The notes: generated by a model from the sequence alone, not told the origin. Shown: positions 17,010-27,034, counted from the first letter of the stretch. The stretch: 64,000 bases of DNA from Flagellimonas eckloniae (GCF_001413955.1 NZ_LCTZ01000002.1:3086501-3150500); one strand, 5' to 3'. A program made the numbers and translations.

Positions 17010-19733
17010 TCAAACCCTTTTTTCTACAAATGGCTTAGTTGGATTACATATATCCAAGATTAATTGCTCCAAATAAGATTCAAAGGTTTTAAGTGTATCA
17101 TTGGTTATTATTTCGTCATTTACGGAGAAGGGCAAAAATCTCTGCTTTAGGTTCTTAAATGAGTATATTCCAGCTGTAAGATTGTTAACCGGATGTTTTT
17201 GTGAATATAAGAGAGCATAGCACAATAGCTGAAAAGCTTTGCTTTTGTCGTAATCGGTTATTAACGTTTCCCAATCTTTGAGCTTTACATTTCTAGGCTC
17301 TACTCTTCCGGTTTTATAATCAACAATTCTTATGATGCCATCTACTTCATCAACTCGATCTATGGTTCCTTTGAGTTGTATTGGAAAATCTAACTCCTCA
17401 ATGCGTAATTGCATCGTATGTTTTTTTTCAAGCTCTAAAACTTTAATCTGATGTTTTTTAAGTTGTTTCAACTCTAAAGCAACAAAGTTTTCCAGGTATT
17501 TTATAATAACATTGAATACCAAGAGATATTTGCCTTTTGTTAAGTTGATACCAGGCAAGTGATTATAAAAGTTCCCCTTTACTACTTTAGGAATTTTTTT
17601 GGCTAAAACTGAAACATTATCTATTGTTAAAATAGCACCTACCAATGGAAGATACAATTGTTCCAAACTATCATGTACGATAGTGCCGAATGTATTGGCC
17701 GCTATGGTCTCTTCCACCTCATTTAAATTGTTTATTTGCAGAATATTTCTTTTGTAAAATTCTATGGGATTTCTGATGTAATTGGTTAATGAGGTAGGTG
17801 AAAAACCATTTTTAGCAAAATCCTGGATGTCTTGAAGGAGTTTAGAGCCTTTAGTTATTTCGGAGAGTTGTTCAGGGGTTATTTTTACTTTCGGAGTCGC
17901 TATTGTGTGTGTAATGTATTTATTGATAGCACTATCTGTAAGAAGTTGGTTGATAAGCCTGCTTTTTTCGCCGCCTTCCAGAACATCAGGTTCTGTATTG
18001 TATATGAGATATACATTTTTGGCGCGCTGTATCAGCCTATAAAAATGATAGGTATAAATGGCATCTTTTTCCTTGTAGGTAGGAAGGCCATAGTCTCGTT
18101 TAACATCAAAAGGAATAAATGAATTACCAGATTTTCCTGATGGAAGAATTCCTTCGTTGACTGAGGTGAGGATAACGGTATCAAAATCTAAATTTCGACT
18201 TTCCAACATCCCCATAACTTGTAGGCCGGACAGAGGTTCTCCAATAAAATCCAATGTTTCTATTGATGCTAATTGTTTAAAGAAGTTTTTTAGGGATTTT
18301 AGATCGGCAATAAAATCCAATGTGCCTAAATGCTGTTTTAGTTGATTGAAAATGGTGTAGAATTGATACAGGTACTCTAATTCCAATGTGTTCTTTTCGT
18401 ATTGAAAAATTTCTTTCAAGATCTTAAGAAGCTGTAAACAGTTATTTATCCATTGAATAGGAGCAGTGTTGTTTTGGGGAAATAAGATTTTAAGTATAGG
18501 TTGCGATTCGGAATAGGGAGATAAGTTTTGTGTGTTGATATAGATCCAATTATGTGCTTTAATATCTTTGGAAACCCTATGTAGAATATCCACTTCTTCA
18601 TGTGTTGAAATTTTAGTACTGTATGGATTGGACGTAAACTCAAGCACCCCTTTGTAAAACCAACCATTTTCTGTTTTTGATATATGAAGGTCAAGAAAGG
18701 ATAGGAAAAAAGAATAGAGAACAGTTTTATTTAGGGGAACGCCCATTGTAATATTTACCTGATTTACTTCTGCCGGAATTCCTTGTAGAATTGGGTTTAA
18801 GAGTGTCTCATCGGCCAAAACAAGGGCAGTGTCTTTTACTTTTGAATCAGAGCTAGTAGCTAGATCTTGTAATAGTTTGCCAACATATTTGGCTTGTGAT
18901 ATATTTTTTGGGACGCCAGTTATAGTAATTTTTTTAGGAGACAAAAAGCTGGAGTGGACACCATTTAAGTCTTGATCAGCATAGTAAGCCCAATCTTTTT
19001 TAAAATTCCTGATAAAGAGCCCGGCATCATGAATGGGGTCATTGAGAAAGTGAGAATCAATATCCCAATAAATAGTGTTCTTTTTGTCTTTTAAAAAATA
19101 CTTTATGATATGTGATTCTGCTGTATTCAGAGCATTGAACCCGATAAATATAATTGGGTTTTTCTCTTGGGGATGGTAGCTGGTAAGGTTTTCAACGGCA
19201 ATTCTATAAATAAGTCCTTGATACCCTTTTTTTTGCGATAGTAGGGTTGATGTGAAAGAGTCATAAAGAGATTTTAAGTTGTTCCACAGCTGCAAGTAGT
19301 TTTCAACTAGCTCAGTCTTCTCTTTTTGTAATGACCAATGATTCATCTCTTTAATGGCAGATAGGTAGTTTAAAATGTCATCTGAAGGGATAAGGCACCT
19401 ATCAATCTCATTAAAGTCTTGTAATAAGGTCTGTCCCCATTTTAAAAAAGCAGAAAAATCGTCATGGGTTTTTATTTTAGAAGCTCTATACGTTTTAAAA
19501 AGTGTCAATAGCAAGTCTATTGATGGGACGGAAGATATTCCAGAAATTTGCTGAACAAAATCTTCAATGGATAAAATTTCTGGACTGAACGTGTTCTGGG
19601 TAAGTGTTTCTGAAATGTATTTTTTTAAAAATGTACCCGATCGTTTGCTGGGAAGTATAAAGGTGCAGGAGCTAATTAGGGTTCCTTTTTTTTGTAAATC
19701 GTCTAAAACGTATTCTAGAAAGCTTTGCTGCAT
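17010..19733 (-). CDS. AddB-like PD-(D/E)XK nuclease/helicase-like subunit
   Basis: The 907-residue protein begins like AddB/RecC-type inactivated helicases (LPSKRSGTFLKKYI). It carries the central QVMGMLESRNLDFD and LTSVNEGILPSGK segments typical of this group and ends in a PD-(D/E)XK nuclease domain (IDRVDEVDG, then IVDYKTGRVEP with the catalytic Asp and Lys). With the UvrD-like protein at 22478-25597 it would form an AddAB-type complex that resects double-strand breaks for RecA. The two genes are on the same strand but separated by ompA-like and kbl genes. A terminator at 19745-19776 lies between ompA and this gene, so it probably has its own promoter. Confidence 0.82.
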   Translation of the reverse strand: MQQSFLEYVLDDLQKKGTLISSCTFILPSKRSGTFLKKYISETLTQNTFSPEILSIEDFVQQISGISSVPSIDLLLTLFKTYRASKIKTHDDFSAFLKWGQTLLQDFNEIDRCLIPSDDILNYLSAIKEMNHWSLQKEKTELVENYLQLWNNLKSLYDSFTSTLLSQKKGYQGLIYRIAVENLTSYHPQEKNPIIFIGFNALNTAESHIIKYFLKDKKNTIYWDIDSHFLNDPIHDAGLFIRNFKKDWAYYADQDLNGVHSSFLSPKKITITGVPKNISQAKYVGKLLQDLATSSDSKVKDTALVLADETLLNPILQGIPAEVNQVNITMGVPLNKTVLYSFFLSFLDLHISKTENGWFYKGVLEFTSNPYSTKISTHEEVDILHRVSKDIKAHNWIYINTQNLSPYSESQPILKILFPQNNTAPIQWINNCLQLLKILKEIFQYEKNTLELEYLYQFYTIFNQLKQHLGTLDFIADLKSLKNFFKQLASIETLDFIGEPLSGLQVMGMLESRNLDFDTVILTSVNEGILPSGKSGNSFIPFDVKRDYGLPTYKEKDAIYTYHFYRLIQRAKNVYLIYNTEPDVLEGGEKSRLINQLLTDSAINKYITHTIATPKVKITPEQLSEITKGSKLLQDIQDFAKNGFSPTSLTNYIRNPIEFYKRNILQINNLNEVEETIAANTFGTIVHDSLEQLYLPLVGAILTIDNVSVLAKKIPKVVKGNFYNHLPGINLTKGKYLLVFNVIIKYLENFVALELKQLKKHQIKVLELEKKHTMQLRIEELDFPIQLKGTIDRVDEVDGIIRIVDYKTGRVEPRNVKLKDWETLITDYDKSKAFQLLCYALLYSQKHPVNNLTAGIYSFKNLKQRFLPFSVNDEIITNDTLKTFESYLEQLILDICNPTKPFVEKRV

Positions 19734-19744
19734 GGACTAAAAAT

Positions 19745-19776
19745 AAAAAAGGCTCCGCATTTGCGGAGCCTTTTTT
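19745..19776 (-). terminator. Rho-independent terminator after the ompA-like gene
   Basis: GGCTCCGCA and TGCGGAGCC (19751-19759 and 19762-19770) form a 9-bp GC-rich stem with a 2-base loop, flanked by A- and T-runs that make it bidirectional. It lies just downstream of the porin stop codon on the minus strand. Confidence 0.85.
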
Positions 19777-19802
19777 GAAAAGAAAACTGAATTTCTATTT
19801 CA

Positions 19803-21161
19803 TTATTTTACCAAGTTGATTTCAACTCTTCTGTTTTGAGCTCTTCCAGCTCTAGTATTGTTAGTTGCGATTGGCTTGTCTTCACCGTATCCAACAGCAG
19901 TCAATCTGCTAGCACCAACACCTTTGTCTATCAAGAAGTCTCTTACAGAGTTAGCTCTTGACTCAGAGAGTTTTTGGTTTGTTGTTGCTCCACCAACACT
20001 ATCAGTGTGTCCTTCAACTGAGAACTTAGCATTAGGGTACTCATTCAATATAGTGATGATATCAACCATTACAGAAGTAGATTCTGCTTTAATCGAAGAT
20101 CTACCAGTATCAAACAAGATAGTTCTTGCATAGTCGTTCAATTGTTTTTGAACTTCTTCAGTTACTTCTGGGCAACCGTTGTTTGCAACTGTACCAGCAA
20201 CATCTGGACACTGATCATCTTTGTCAAGAACACTATCACCGTCTTTATCTGGCCATGGGCATCCTTTGTTTTCAGCAGGACCTGCTTCGCTAGGACAATC
20301 ATCATCTTTATCAGCTACACCATCACCATCAGCATCAGGACATCCAGCTAGAGCAGGAAGACCAGCTTCACTAGGACAAGCATCATCCTTATCAGCGATA
20401 CCGTCACCATCAGCATCAGGACAACCGTTCATTTCTTTAGAACCAGCTTCGTTAGGACAGCTATCTTTGCTATCTTCTATTCCATCGCCATCAGCATCAG
20501 GACAACCGTTGAAAGCTTCTAAGCCAGCAACTTCTGGACAAGCATCGTCTTTGTCGTAAATACCATCACCGTCAGTGTCAGTACCACCAAACTTGATGCT
20601 AATACCAGCCATATGTTGGAAATGCTTAACTAAATAATCCTCAAAAGCGTGCTTATACTGAGTTTGTACAGTAAGGCCTATGTTCTCTGAGAACCAGATG
20701 TTAACACCAATACCTGCATTTGCAGTACCGGCACCAATCTCATCAACCCAAGTATAACCACCACCTATTTCAGCAAATGGGTCAATAGTTGTGTTTTTAA
20801 GAAAGTTATATTTAATAGTACCATCTATTGCATAGTGAGAAAGGTCATCAACAGATGTATCACCTAGCTTTTCAATTCTATTTAAAGAACCTCTTGCTCC
20901 TACAGAGAAACCGCTACCAACATATTTGGATACGCCTACGTAAGAAACAGAAGGCAAGATGTTCCAGTGGTCAGTAACGTTGAAGTACTCATCGAATAAT
21001 GTAGTACTTGAAAACGGGTTGTTTTCATCGTTAGTTGGATAAACGTCTATTGCGTTTACTCCAAAACTAATCTGCCATGGATTATTCTCGTCTTGCGCTT
21101 GTATGTTGTTAACTCCCATAAAAACTAGGGCAACAACCAATAATTTGCTAAGATGTTTCAT
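19803..21161 (-). CDS. OmpA-family outer-membrane protein with thrombospondin type 3 repeats
   Basis: I start at the ATG at 21161 (452 residues); two codons upstream is only a TTG. A signal peptide (to about NIQA) precedes a beta-barrel of about 170 residues. Five calcium-binding thrombospondin type 3 repeats follow (DxDGDGxxDxxDxCP pattern), then an OmpA/MotB peptidoglycan-binding domain with [19 protein letters not shown] and [10 protein letters not shown]. Proteins of this type are abundant structural porins that tie the outer membrane to the cell wall in Flavobacteriia. It has its own promoter (21196-21226) and terminator, consistent with a strongly expressed single gene. Confidence 0.93.
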   Translation of the reverse strand: MKHLSKLLVVALVFMGVNNIQAQDENNPWQISFGVNAIDVYPTNDENNPFSSTTLFDEYFNVTDHWNILPSVSYVGVSKYVGSGFSVGARGSLNRIEKLGDTSVDDLSHYAIDGTIKYNFLKNTTIDPFAEIGGGYTWVDEIGAGTANAGIGVNIWFSENIGLTVQTQYKHAFEDYLVKHFQHMAGISIKFGGTDTDGDGIYDKDDACPEVAGLEAFNGCPDADGDGIEDSKDSCPNEAGSKEMNGCPDADGDGIADKDDACPSEAGLPALAGCPDADGDGVADKDDDCPSEAGPAENKGCPWPDKDGDSVLDKDDQCPDVAGTVANNGCPEVTEEVQKQLNDYARTILFDTGRSSIKAESTSVMVDIITILNEYPNAKFSVEGHTDSVGGATTNQKLSESRANSVRDFLIDKGVGASRLTAVGYGEDKPIATNNTRAGRAQNRRVEINLVK

Positions 21162-21195
21162 GCTCAAAATTTTAAGTTTAAGTGTTTATCAGCTG

Positions 21196-21226
21196 CAAAT
21201 GTAAGTTGTTAGGAACTATTAACAAA
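21196..21226 (-). promoter_or_regulatory. Promoter of the ompA-like gene
   Basis: On the minus strand TTTG (21226-21223), exactly 19 bases, then TACATTTG (21203-21196) is a perfect match to the Bacteroidota consensus. Transcription would begin near 21189, leaving a leader of about 28 bases before the ATG at 21161. Confidence 0.8.
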
Positions 21227-21274
21227 ATCAATTTTTCATTTTTTTTAACGCATTACATGGATTATTTAAAGCAC

Positions 21275-22468
21275 TTAAACGATTTTAAGCGCTTTTCCAA
21301 CCTTAATGAATGCCTTTATTGCTTGGTTTAAATGTTCCGTTTCATGGGCTGCGGACAGTTGCACCCTTATCCGTGCCTTGCCTTTTGGCACCACAGGATA
21401 AAAGAATCCTATTACATATATACCTTCAGTCAATAGCATATCTGCCATTTTTTGGGAGAGCTTGGCATCGTATAACATTACGGGAACAATGGCAGAGTCT
21501 CCATCTATAATGTCGAAACCAGCTTTTTTCATTCCATTTTTGAAATATTCGGTGTTGTATTGAAGCTTATCCCTCAACGAAGTATCATTATCCAGCATCT
21601 CAAAAACCTTAATTGAAGCTCCTACTATTGCTGGGGCCAGGGAATTTGAGAATAAATAGGGTCTGGATCTTTGCCGGAGCATTTCTATAATTTCCTTTTT
21701 ACCTGTTGTATATCCACCCATGGCACCGCCTAGAGCCTTTCCCAATGTGCCAGTGATTATATCAATTCGATTCATAACTCCTTTTTCTTCAAGTGTACCT
21801 CTTCCGGTTTCACCGATGAATCCTGCGGAATGACATTCATCAATCATAACAAGGGCATCATGCGTATCCGCCAAATCGCAAATTTTATCCAATGGGGCCA
21901 AAAGCCCATCCATAGAAAAAACACCATCAGTAACAATGATTTTAAATCTTGCTCCGTCTTTTTGAGCTTGTTTTAGTTGCACTTCCAAATCGGCCATATC
22001 ATTATTGGCATAGCGATACCTCTTGGCCTTGCACAAACGAACACCATCAATTATTGATGCGTGGTTCAGGGAATCTGAGATTATGGCATCTTCTGCTGTC
22101 AATAAGGGCTCAAAAACTCCTCCATTGGCATCAAAAGCGGCAGCATATAGAATGGTATCCTCAGTACCATAAAATGCAGCTATTTTTTCTTCCAGTTCCT
22201 TGTGGATATCCTGGGTACCACAAATAAATCGGACCGAAGACATACCAAAACCATGTGAATCCAATGCATCTTTTGCAGCTTGTATTACTTTAGGGTGAGA
22301 GGATAACCCTAAATAATTGTTTGCGCAAAAATTGATCACCTCCTGTCCTGAGGAAATTTTAATGACCGCATCTTGGGGAGAAGTTATGATTCGCTCTTTT
22401 TTAAATAAGCCTGCTTCCTTAATGGCATCCAATTCTTGTGTGAGGTGTTCTTTTATCTTACCGTACAT
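21275..22468 (-). CDS. kbl: Glycine C-acetyltransferase (2-amino-3-ketobutyrate CoA ligase)
   Basis: The 397-residue protein is a PLP-dependent alpha-oxoamine synthase of Kbl length. [16 protein letters not shown] contains Lys244, the Schiff-base lysine, and [12 protein letters not shown] supplies the aspartate that pairs with the pyridine nitrogen. The enzyme condenses glycine with acetyl-CoA or, in threonine breakdown, cleaves 2-amino-3-ketobutyrate. Threonine dehydrogenase is not in this window. The gene lies 9 bases after the AddA-like gene, so both are probably cotranscribed. Serine palmitoyltransferase, the closest alternative, is less likely because the whole protein reads as Kbl. Confidence 0.92.
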   Translation of the reverse strand: MYGKIKEHLTQELDAIKEAGLFKKERIITSPQDAVIKISSGQEVINFCANNYLGLSSHPKVIQAAKDALDSHGFGMSSVRFICGTQDIHKELEEKIAAFYGTEDTILYAAAFDANGGVFEPLLTAEDAIISDSLNHASIIDGVRLCKAKRYRYANNDMADLEVQLKQAQKDGARFKIIVTDGVFSMDGLLAPLDKICDLADTHDALVMIDECHSAGFIGETGRGTLEEKGVMNRIDIITGTLGKALGGAMGGYTTGKKEIIEMLRQRSRPYLFSNSLAPAIVGASIKVFEMLDNDTSLRDKLQYNTEYFKNGMKKAGFDIIDGDSAIVPVMLYDAKLSQKMADMLLTEGIYVIGFFYPVVPKGKARIRVQLSAAHETEHLNQAIKAFIKVGKALKIV

Positions 22469-22477
22469 AGTTTTAAT

Positions 22478-25400
22478 TTATAGAAAAACGGGATTTATTT
22501 TGCGGTCAATATAGACAATTATTGCATGTTTAATTGTGAAATCCATCTCTTTTAGCACATCTGCATATTCCATAATTTGTTGCTTATAAATGGGGGATGG
22601 CTTTCCTGTTTTATAGTCAATCACAGTTGCTTCCTTATCGTGAATTACAATTCGATCTGGGCGTAAGGATTTTCCATTGACCGTAAGAATTTCTTTTTCG
22701 TTCAAAACTTGAAATCTATCCGAGAAATACTGCTGTAATTTTGGATGGTTTACCACACCATATACTTTTTGTTTGATAAGAGGTTCCGAATCTTTTTGGA
22801 AGTGACCTAAAGATTGAAGATTTGCAAGAACTTTCGGAACATCATCCGCTGTTTTAATATGACTCAAAACAAAATGAATCAAATTGCCCATTTCAATGGC
22901 CTCTCTTTTCTCATCGTCCCATAAGCGGCTTGATTTTGTTGAAATGGTAAAACCTGAACTTTCTTTGGGCCTTATTATATATGGAATAGAACCACTGGGG
23001 ATTGTTTGACGCTGAGATGTTCCAGAATTCTCCAATAATTCTCCAAAAGAATATACCTCCTGTTCATTTTTTTGGATTCCTTTTTGATCAAGGTAATGTT
23101 GAAACAAATCTGAATAGGAGTTGGCATTTGCCAATGAAACAAAGTCCTTAACTTTTTCCGAAATGATATAGAGGCCTTTTTTTGCGCGGGTCAATGCAAC
23201 ATAGAGAACATTCAGTGAATCCAATTCAGTTTTTTCTGCTTCTCGGGCATAGGTGTTGGCGGCAAATTCATTGTAAAGTAACATTTCTTGTTTCGTGTCA
23301 ATGAGAAACTCTTCCAGTCCTAACTTGTCTTCTGCTTCTGTGGAAACAACCCAAGATTTCTTTTTCTTACGCTTATCATCAATTATTGCATTGGCAAAGG
23401 GAAAAATAACAAAAGGGAACTCAAGACCCTTTGCTTTGTGAATAGTCATAATTTTGACTGCATTAATGCTATCTGGTGCGGTAATTGAAAGTGAATTTTT
23501 TTTCTGCTCCCAATAGTTTAAAAAAGAGTGTATGCCAGGATCTTTCTTTTTTTCTAGAACCAATACTTCGTCCATAAGAAAAGTAAGATAAGCTTCGGCG
23601 TCATTAGCAAGATCAAATTGGGCTATTGCGGTTTCCAAAATTGTAAGTACAGTTGACCCTTTTAATTTTTGTATGTCGAAGTCATATTTTTCCGAAAGCA
23701 AATTTTCCAATCCAACGAGGTTGGAAGAGATAAAATTATGTTTTTCGTTTTCATCATCAGCCAAGTAGGACAAAACCTGAAAGCTTGCTTCTTTATCATT
23801 TAAATTTTCAATAAAGGTAAGAAGCGAAATAAGGAAAACTACTTTTTCATTGCCACTAAGTAACAAGGAATCTGAGGAAATAATAGGAATCTGGTTTTCT
23901 GATAGAAAATTAGCAAGCAGCATCCCTTTGCTATTATCCCGCACCAAAATGCAGATATCGGAATACGTAATTTTTTTAGAAGTAAGTTGATTGATTGCGT
24001 CTAAAACCTTGGTGCAATAAGCTTCTTTTTTGTCGTCCACGTCCTTGTTCAAAAAAGACATGGAGACAAAACCACCTAGTCTTGCATTAATTTTTTGATT
24101 ACTACCTTCTAAAAAAAGGCTTTTGTAGTCTTCGTTTTTTAAAAATGGGGCTGTTAAACCAAAAAAGCTATTATTGAATTCTACAATTTCACTGTAACTC
24201 CTCCAATTTGTAACTAATGAGTTAATAGAAGGTTCAACCGCAAAAGGGTGTGATTTTAAGTTTAAGAGATTAAGAAATTGTTCCGCTCTACCGCCTCGCC
24301 ATCTATAAATTGCCTGTTTTACATCACCGACTAAAAATAAAGACCCTTGTTCGTTTTTTTCATTCTCACCTTCCAAAGCATTTCCTATTAAAGGAATCAG
24401 GTTTTCCCATTGCATTTGAGAAGTATCTTGAAATTCATCAATAAAATAGTGTCGATATTTTTCACCCATTCGCTCATAAATAAAGGGAACGGGTTGATTT
24501 TTTATCTCTTTTGAAAGCAAAGAATTTAATGACGAAATGGGGATGATATCCTTTTCAATTTCAATGTTCTTGATTTCTTTGGCTATTTCATTCAAAACAG
24601 TTAAGGGAACTATATTGCCGTATATGTTTTTAAGATAAGCTCGGTTATAAAGGTTTTTTTTGATAAATAAAAAACTATCCAAAACGTAGCTACATAAATG
24701 GCTAGTGTCCCTTTTATCACCAGATTTTAGAATGGTATTTTCAATCAGGCTGTTTTCAAGCTTGTTGCCATAGAGAATTTTAGTTCCAAATTCGCCATCA
24801 ATTATTTTTTTGAAATGGTTGGGAAGGGTCTGTCTTGGAAAATCAGCAAAAAGGAATCCTTGATTTTCAATTTCCTGAATTACTTTCTGTGCTTCAATAC
24901 CAACAGTCTTTTCAATCTCCTTTATTTGTAATAAAATTTTCTTTTGAATTTGCTGAAAATCCGTTATCGATTTTGACAGTAGTTTTTCTACATATCCAGA
25001 ATGGTTTTCCTGAAAAAGAAGTTTTCCAATTTCCACAAGATCATATGAAATATTCCAGCTTTTATTATCATCTATTTTTTCCAAGGAGAAAGCAAGGAGA
25101 ACGTTGGTAAGTTCCTTATCTGTTCCAGCCCTTTCCAATAATTGGGCCACAGCTTCTTCCAAAAGAAGTTCAATATCCAGTTCTACCTCAAAATTTTGTG
25201 AAAGCTGAAGATCTCTGGCAAATGTCTTTATTATCTTATGATTGAACTTATCAATTGTAGAAACCTCAAAAAAAGAGTAGTTGTGTAAAATTCGTTTAAG
25301 GACGAGCTTGGAACGTTGTTGTAGTTGTTCGGCATTTATTGAAAGGTCTTGGCAAATTTCATGGAATAATGTGTTCTGATTTTTAGAATCTGTTGTGTTG

Positions 25401-25597
25401 CCAAAAAGGAAAAGATTATCCAAAATTCGGGTTTTCATTTCCCCAACAGCCTTGTTGGTGAAGGTGATGGCCAATATTTGTCGAAACTTAATCGGAGAAT
25501 CGTTGGAGAGCAATAACTTAAGGTATTCCTTGGTCAAAGTATATGTTTTGCCAGAACCTGCGGATGCGCTGTATATTTTAAAGCTGGAAACCTCCAA
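22478..25597 (-). CDS. AddA/RecB-like UvrD-family helicase-nuclease
   Basis: The 1039-residue protein has helicase motif I (SASAGSGKT, residues 10-18), motif II DEFQDTSQMQW, AIYRWRGG, MTIHKAKGLEFPFV and motif VI VALTRAKKG. A C-terminal RecB-type nuclease motif follows (DRIVIHD and VIDYKTGKPSP). It should be the motor and nuclease subunit of an AddAB-like recombination complex with the protein at 17010-19733. The start is a TTG at 25597: there is no in-frame ATG between the upstream stop codon and the Walker motif, so a non-ATG start is required. The kbl gene follows after 9 bases. Confidence 0.88.
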   Translation of the reverse strand: MEVSSFKIYSASAGSGKTYTLTKEYLKLLLSNDSPIKFRQILAITFTNKAVGEMKTRILDNLFLFGNTTDSKNQNTLFHEICQDLSINAEQLQQRSKLVLKRILHNYSFFEVSTIDKFNHKIIKTFARDLQLSQNFEVELDIELLLEEAVAQLLERAGTDKELTNVLLAFSLEKIDDNKSWNISYDLVEIGKLLFQENHSGYVEKLLSKSITDFQQIQKKILLQIKEIEKTVGIEAQKVIQEIENQGFLFADFPRQTLPNHFKKIIDGEFGTKILYGNKLENSLIENTILKSGDKRDTSHLCSYVLDSFLFIKKNLYNRAYLKNIYGNIVPLTVLNEIAKEIKNIEIEKDIIPISSLNSLLSKEIKNQPVPFIYERMGEKYRHYFIDEFQDTSQMQWENLIPLIGNALEGENEKNEQGSLFLVGDVKQAIYRWRGGRAEQFLNLLNLKSHPFAVEPSINSLVTNWRSYSEIVEFNNSFFGLTAPFLKNEDYKSLFLEGSNQKINARLGGFVSMSFLNKDVDDKKEAYCTKVLDAINQLTSKKITYSDICILVRDNSKGMLLANFLSENQIPIISSDSLLLSGNEKVVFLISLLTFIENLNDKEASFQVLSYLADDENEKHNFISSNLVGLENLLSEKYDFDIQKLKGSTVLTILETAIAQFDLANDAEAYLTFLMDEVLVLEKKKDPGIHSFLNYWEQKKNSLSITAPDSINAVKIMTIHKAKGLEFPFVIFPFANAIIDDKRKKKKSWVVSTEAEDKLGLEEFLIDTKQEMLLYNEFAANTYAREAEKTELDSLNVLYVALTRAKKGLYIISEKVKDFVSLANANSYSDLFQHYLDQKGIQKNEQEVYSFGELLENSGTSQRQTIPSGSIPYIIRPKESSGFTISTKSSRLWDDEKREAIEMGNLIHFVLSHIKTADDVPKVLANLQSLGHFQKDSEPLIKQKVYGVVNHPKLQQYFSDRFQVLNEKEILTVNGKSLRPDRIVIHDKEATVIDYKTGKPSPIYKQQIMEYADVLKEMDFTIKHAIIVYIDRKINPVFL

Positions 25598-25714
25598 AAA
25601 GTTTTTCTTGCAAATTACGGATTACCAACCTGAACTTAATACGGAATTGCATGAATATATATCTTAAAACCGTATTTTTACAGGAATCATTAATAACTTA
25701 AAAACAATACAAAT

Positions 25715-26323
25715 ATGGCTTTTGAATTACCAAAATTGCCCTATGCATATGATGCTTTAGAGCCACACATAGACGCAAGAACGATGGAAATCCATCATAC
25801 AAAGCACCATAACGGATATACAACCAAATTGAATGGTGCAATTGCAGGAACAGATTTAGAAGGAAAGGAAATCCTTGACATTTTATCAAATTTGGATATA
25901 TCTAATGGAGCCGTAAGGAATAATGGAGGCGGGTTTTATAACCATTCCTTATTTTGGGAAGTAATGTCCCCAAATGGAGGAGGAAGCCCAAGTGGAGCAT
26001 TGGCTGCGGCCATCGATGAGGCTTTTGGTTCTTTTGATGCGTTTAAAGAAAAGTTTAGCGCAGCAGCGGGTACAAGGTTTGGCTCTGGATGGGCATGGCT
26101 TTGTGTACAAAAAGGGGGTAAAGTTGAAGTATGCTCAACACCCAATCAAGATAATCCCATAATGCCGGGAACAGGATGCGATGGGCACCCAATTTTAGGA
26201 TTGGATGTTTGGGAACATGCATATTATTTGAATTATCAGAATAGAAGACCTGATTATGTATCAGCTTTCTTTAATGTAATTAATTGGGATAAGGTTTCTG
26301 AAAATTATGAATCTGGAAAATAG
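25715..26323 (+). CDS. Superoxide dismutase, Mn/Fe family
   Basis: The 202-residue protein has the complete Fe/Mn superoxide dismutase pattern. MEIHHTKHH supplies ligand His27, NNGGGFYNH supplies His77, and LDVWEHAYY carries the conserved Asp and His ligands near the end. It converts superoxide to oxygen and hydrogen peroxide in the cytoplasm, with no signal peptide. The Fe versus Mn preference cannot be read reliably. It is divergent from the AddA-like gene and ends at a strong palindromic terminator. Confidence 0.95.
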   Translation: MAFELPKLPYAYDALEPHIDARTMEIHHTKHHNGYTTKLNGAIAGTDLEGKEILDILSNLDISNGAVRNNGGGFYNHSLFWEVMSPNGGGSPSGALAAAIDEAFGSFDAFKEKFSAAAGTRFGSGWAWLCVQKGGKVEVCSTPNQDNPIMPGTGCDGHPILGLDVWEHAYYLNYQNRRPDYVSAFFNVINWDKVSENYESGK

Positions 26324-26343
26324 TTAGACCATTTCCAGAGACC

Positions 26344-26383
26344 AAAAAAGGTCCAGCACACAATTGTGTGCTGGACCTTTTTT
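26344..26383 (+). terminator. Perfect 40-base palindromic terminator after superoxide dismutase
   Basis: Two 20-base arms, each the exact reverse complement of the other, meet at CAATTG; the GC-rich part is GGTCCAGCACA. A-runs on the left and T-runs on the right make it a strong bidirectional Rho-independent terminator. It also isolates the sod gene from the small-RNA array. Confidence 0.88.
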
Positions 26384-26406
26384 ATTTAATCAATAGGCAT
26401 AAATAG

Positions 26407-26476
26407 AAAAGGGTGAGGAAGCCCTCACCCTTTTCGTCCCAAATCTTACCATAAACTTAACCTACTTATGCTATGG
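26407..26476 (-). ncRNA. Putative small RNA, array copy A (most diverged flanks)
   Basis: On the minus strand the unit begins at 26476 with the conserved core (CCATAGCATAAGTAGG at its 5' end). The 39-base core ends at 26438 and differs from the other copies at one base. It is followed by a 12-bp terminator stem (GGGTGAGG and CCTCACCC, 26407-26434) with T-run. The stem sequence is unlike those of copies B-D, yet pairing is intact. Total length is about 70 bases. The promoter is at 26482-26512. Interpretation as an sRNA is inference; expression is not shown. Confidence 0.6.
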
Positions 26477-26481
26477 CAAAA

Positions 26482-26512
26482 CTAAATTACTGGTATTGTG
26501 AGAAATAACAAA
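26482..26512 (-). promoter_or_regulatory. Promoter of sRNA copy A
   Basis: On the minus strand TTTG (26512-26509), 19 bases, then TAATTTAG (26489-26482), 5 bases before the core. The spacing equals that of the ompA-like promoter, and the -7 differs from TAnnTTTG by one base. Confidence 0.55.
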
Positions 26513-26598
26513 AGTTTTTGAGGCTTTTTTTGATTCTTCAAAAGAAAATTACAGATAATACAGTGCGGAAATTTGGTAAATCCTTGGGGCTCAAATAT

Positions 26599-26668
26599 AA
26601 AGAAGGCGGAGATTTCTCCGCCTTCTTTCCCCAAATCTTACCATGAACTTAACCTACTTATGCTATGG
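26599..26668 (-). ncRNA. Putative small RNA, array copy B
   Basis: A 39-base core (26630-26668, read leftwards) is followed by a 14-bp inverted repeat (26599-26612 and 26615-26628; GAAGGCGGAGA and TCTCCGCCTTC) ending in a T-run on the minus strand. The length is 70 bases. A promoter-like TACATTTG lies exactly 5 bases upstream. The core is identical to those of copies C and D. Confidence 0.62.
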
Positions 26669-26673
26669 TCCTC

Positions 26674-26706
26674 CAAATGTACGTCAAGGAGGCACGTATT
26701 GAAAAA
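26674..26706 (-). promoter_or_regulatory. Promoter of sRNA copy B
   Basis: TACATTTG (26681-26674 on the minus strand) is an exact TAnnTTTG -7 element, 5 bases upstream of the core. A T-run (26706-26702) lies about 20 bases further upstream in the -33 position, without the final G. Confidence 0.5.
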
Positions 26707-26816
26707 GCTTTTAGATGAAACCCTATTAATTGGGTTGAACCGCCATACTTGTGGAGAGCGAGTACTATTGTTAAAGAAAAGGATTACGGGATGAGGTTGC
26801 GGGACTACTGAAAAAT

Positions 26817-26886
26817 AAAAAAGGCGGAGATTTCTCCGCCTTTTTTCCCCAAATCTTACCATGAACTTAACCTACTTATGCTATGG
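26817..26886 (-). ncRNA. Putative small RNA, array copy C
   Basis: The core at 26848-26886 is identical to copy B. The terminator arms (26817-26830 and 26833-26846; AAGGCGGAGA and TCTCCGCCTT) are 14 bp with a 2-base loop. Compared with copy B, the one changed arm base is matched by a compensating change in the other arm (G:C to A:T), so pairing is preserved. Confidence 0.62.
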
Positions 26887-26891
26887 TCCTC

Positions 26892-26924
26892 CAAATGTAC
26901 GTCAAGGAGACACGTATTGAAAAA
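26892..26924 (-). promoter_or_regulatory. Promoter of sRNA copy C
   Basis: TACATTTG (26899-26892 on the minus strand), 5 bases upstream of the core, with a T-run (26924-26920) 20 bases upstream; identical in layout to copy B. Confidence 0.5.
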
Positions 26925-27034
26925 GCTTTTAGATGAAACCCTATTAATTGGGTTGAACAGGCAGACTTGTTGATAGCGAGTACTATTGTTAAAGAAAAGG
27001 ATTACAGACTGGAGTTGTTGGATTACCTGAAAAT

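Larger units (their letters stand above)
26599..27034. repeat. Two tandem units of 218 bases within the small-RNA array
   Basis: Units 26599-26816 and 26817-27034 are closely similar throughout, including the segment between small-RNA copies (shared words CCAAATGTACGTCAAGGAG and GAGTACTATTGTTAAAG), with differences clustered near their right ends. This is a recent tandem duplication. Copies A and D share only the promoter, core and hairpin, so those parts are older or under constraint. Confidence 0.85.

Noticed and set aside
20142..20559. Plus-strand Ser/Pro-rich reading frames inside the ompA-like gene
   Set aside because: They are antisense to the thrombospondin type 3 repeats, whose regular codon pattern creates long opposite frames.
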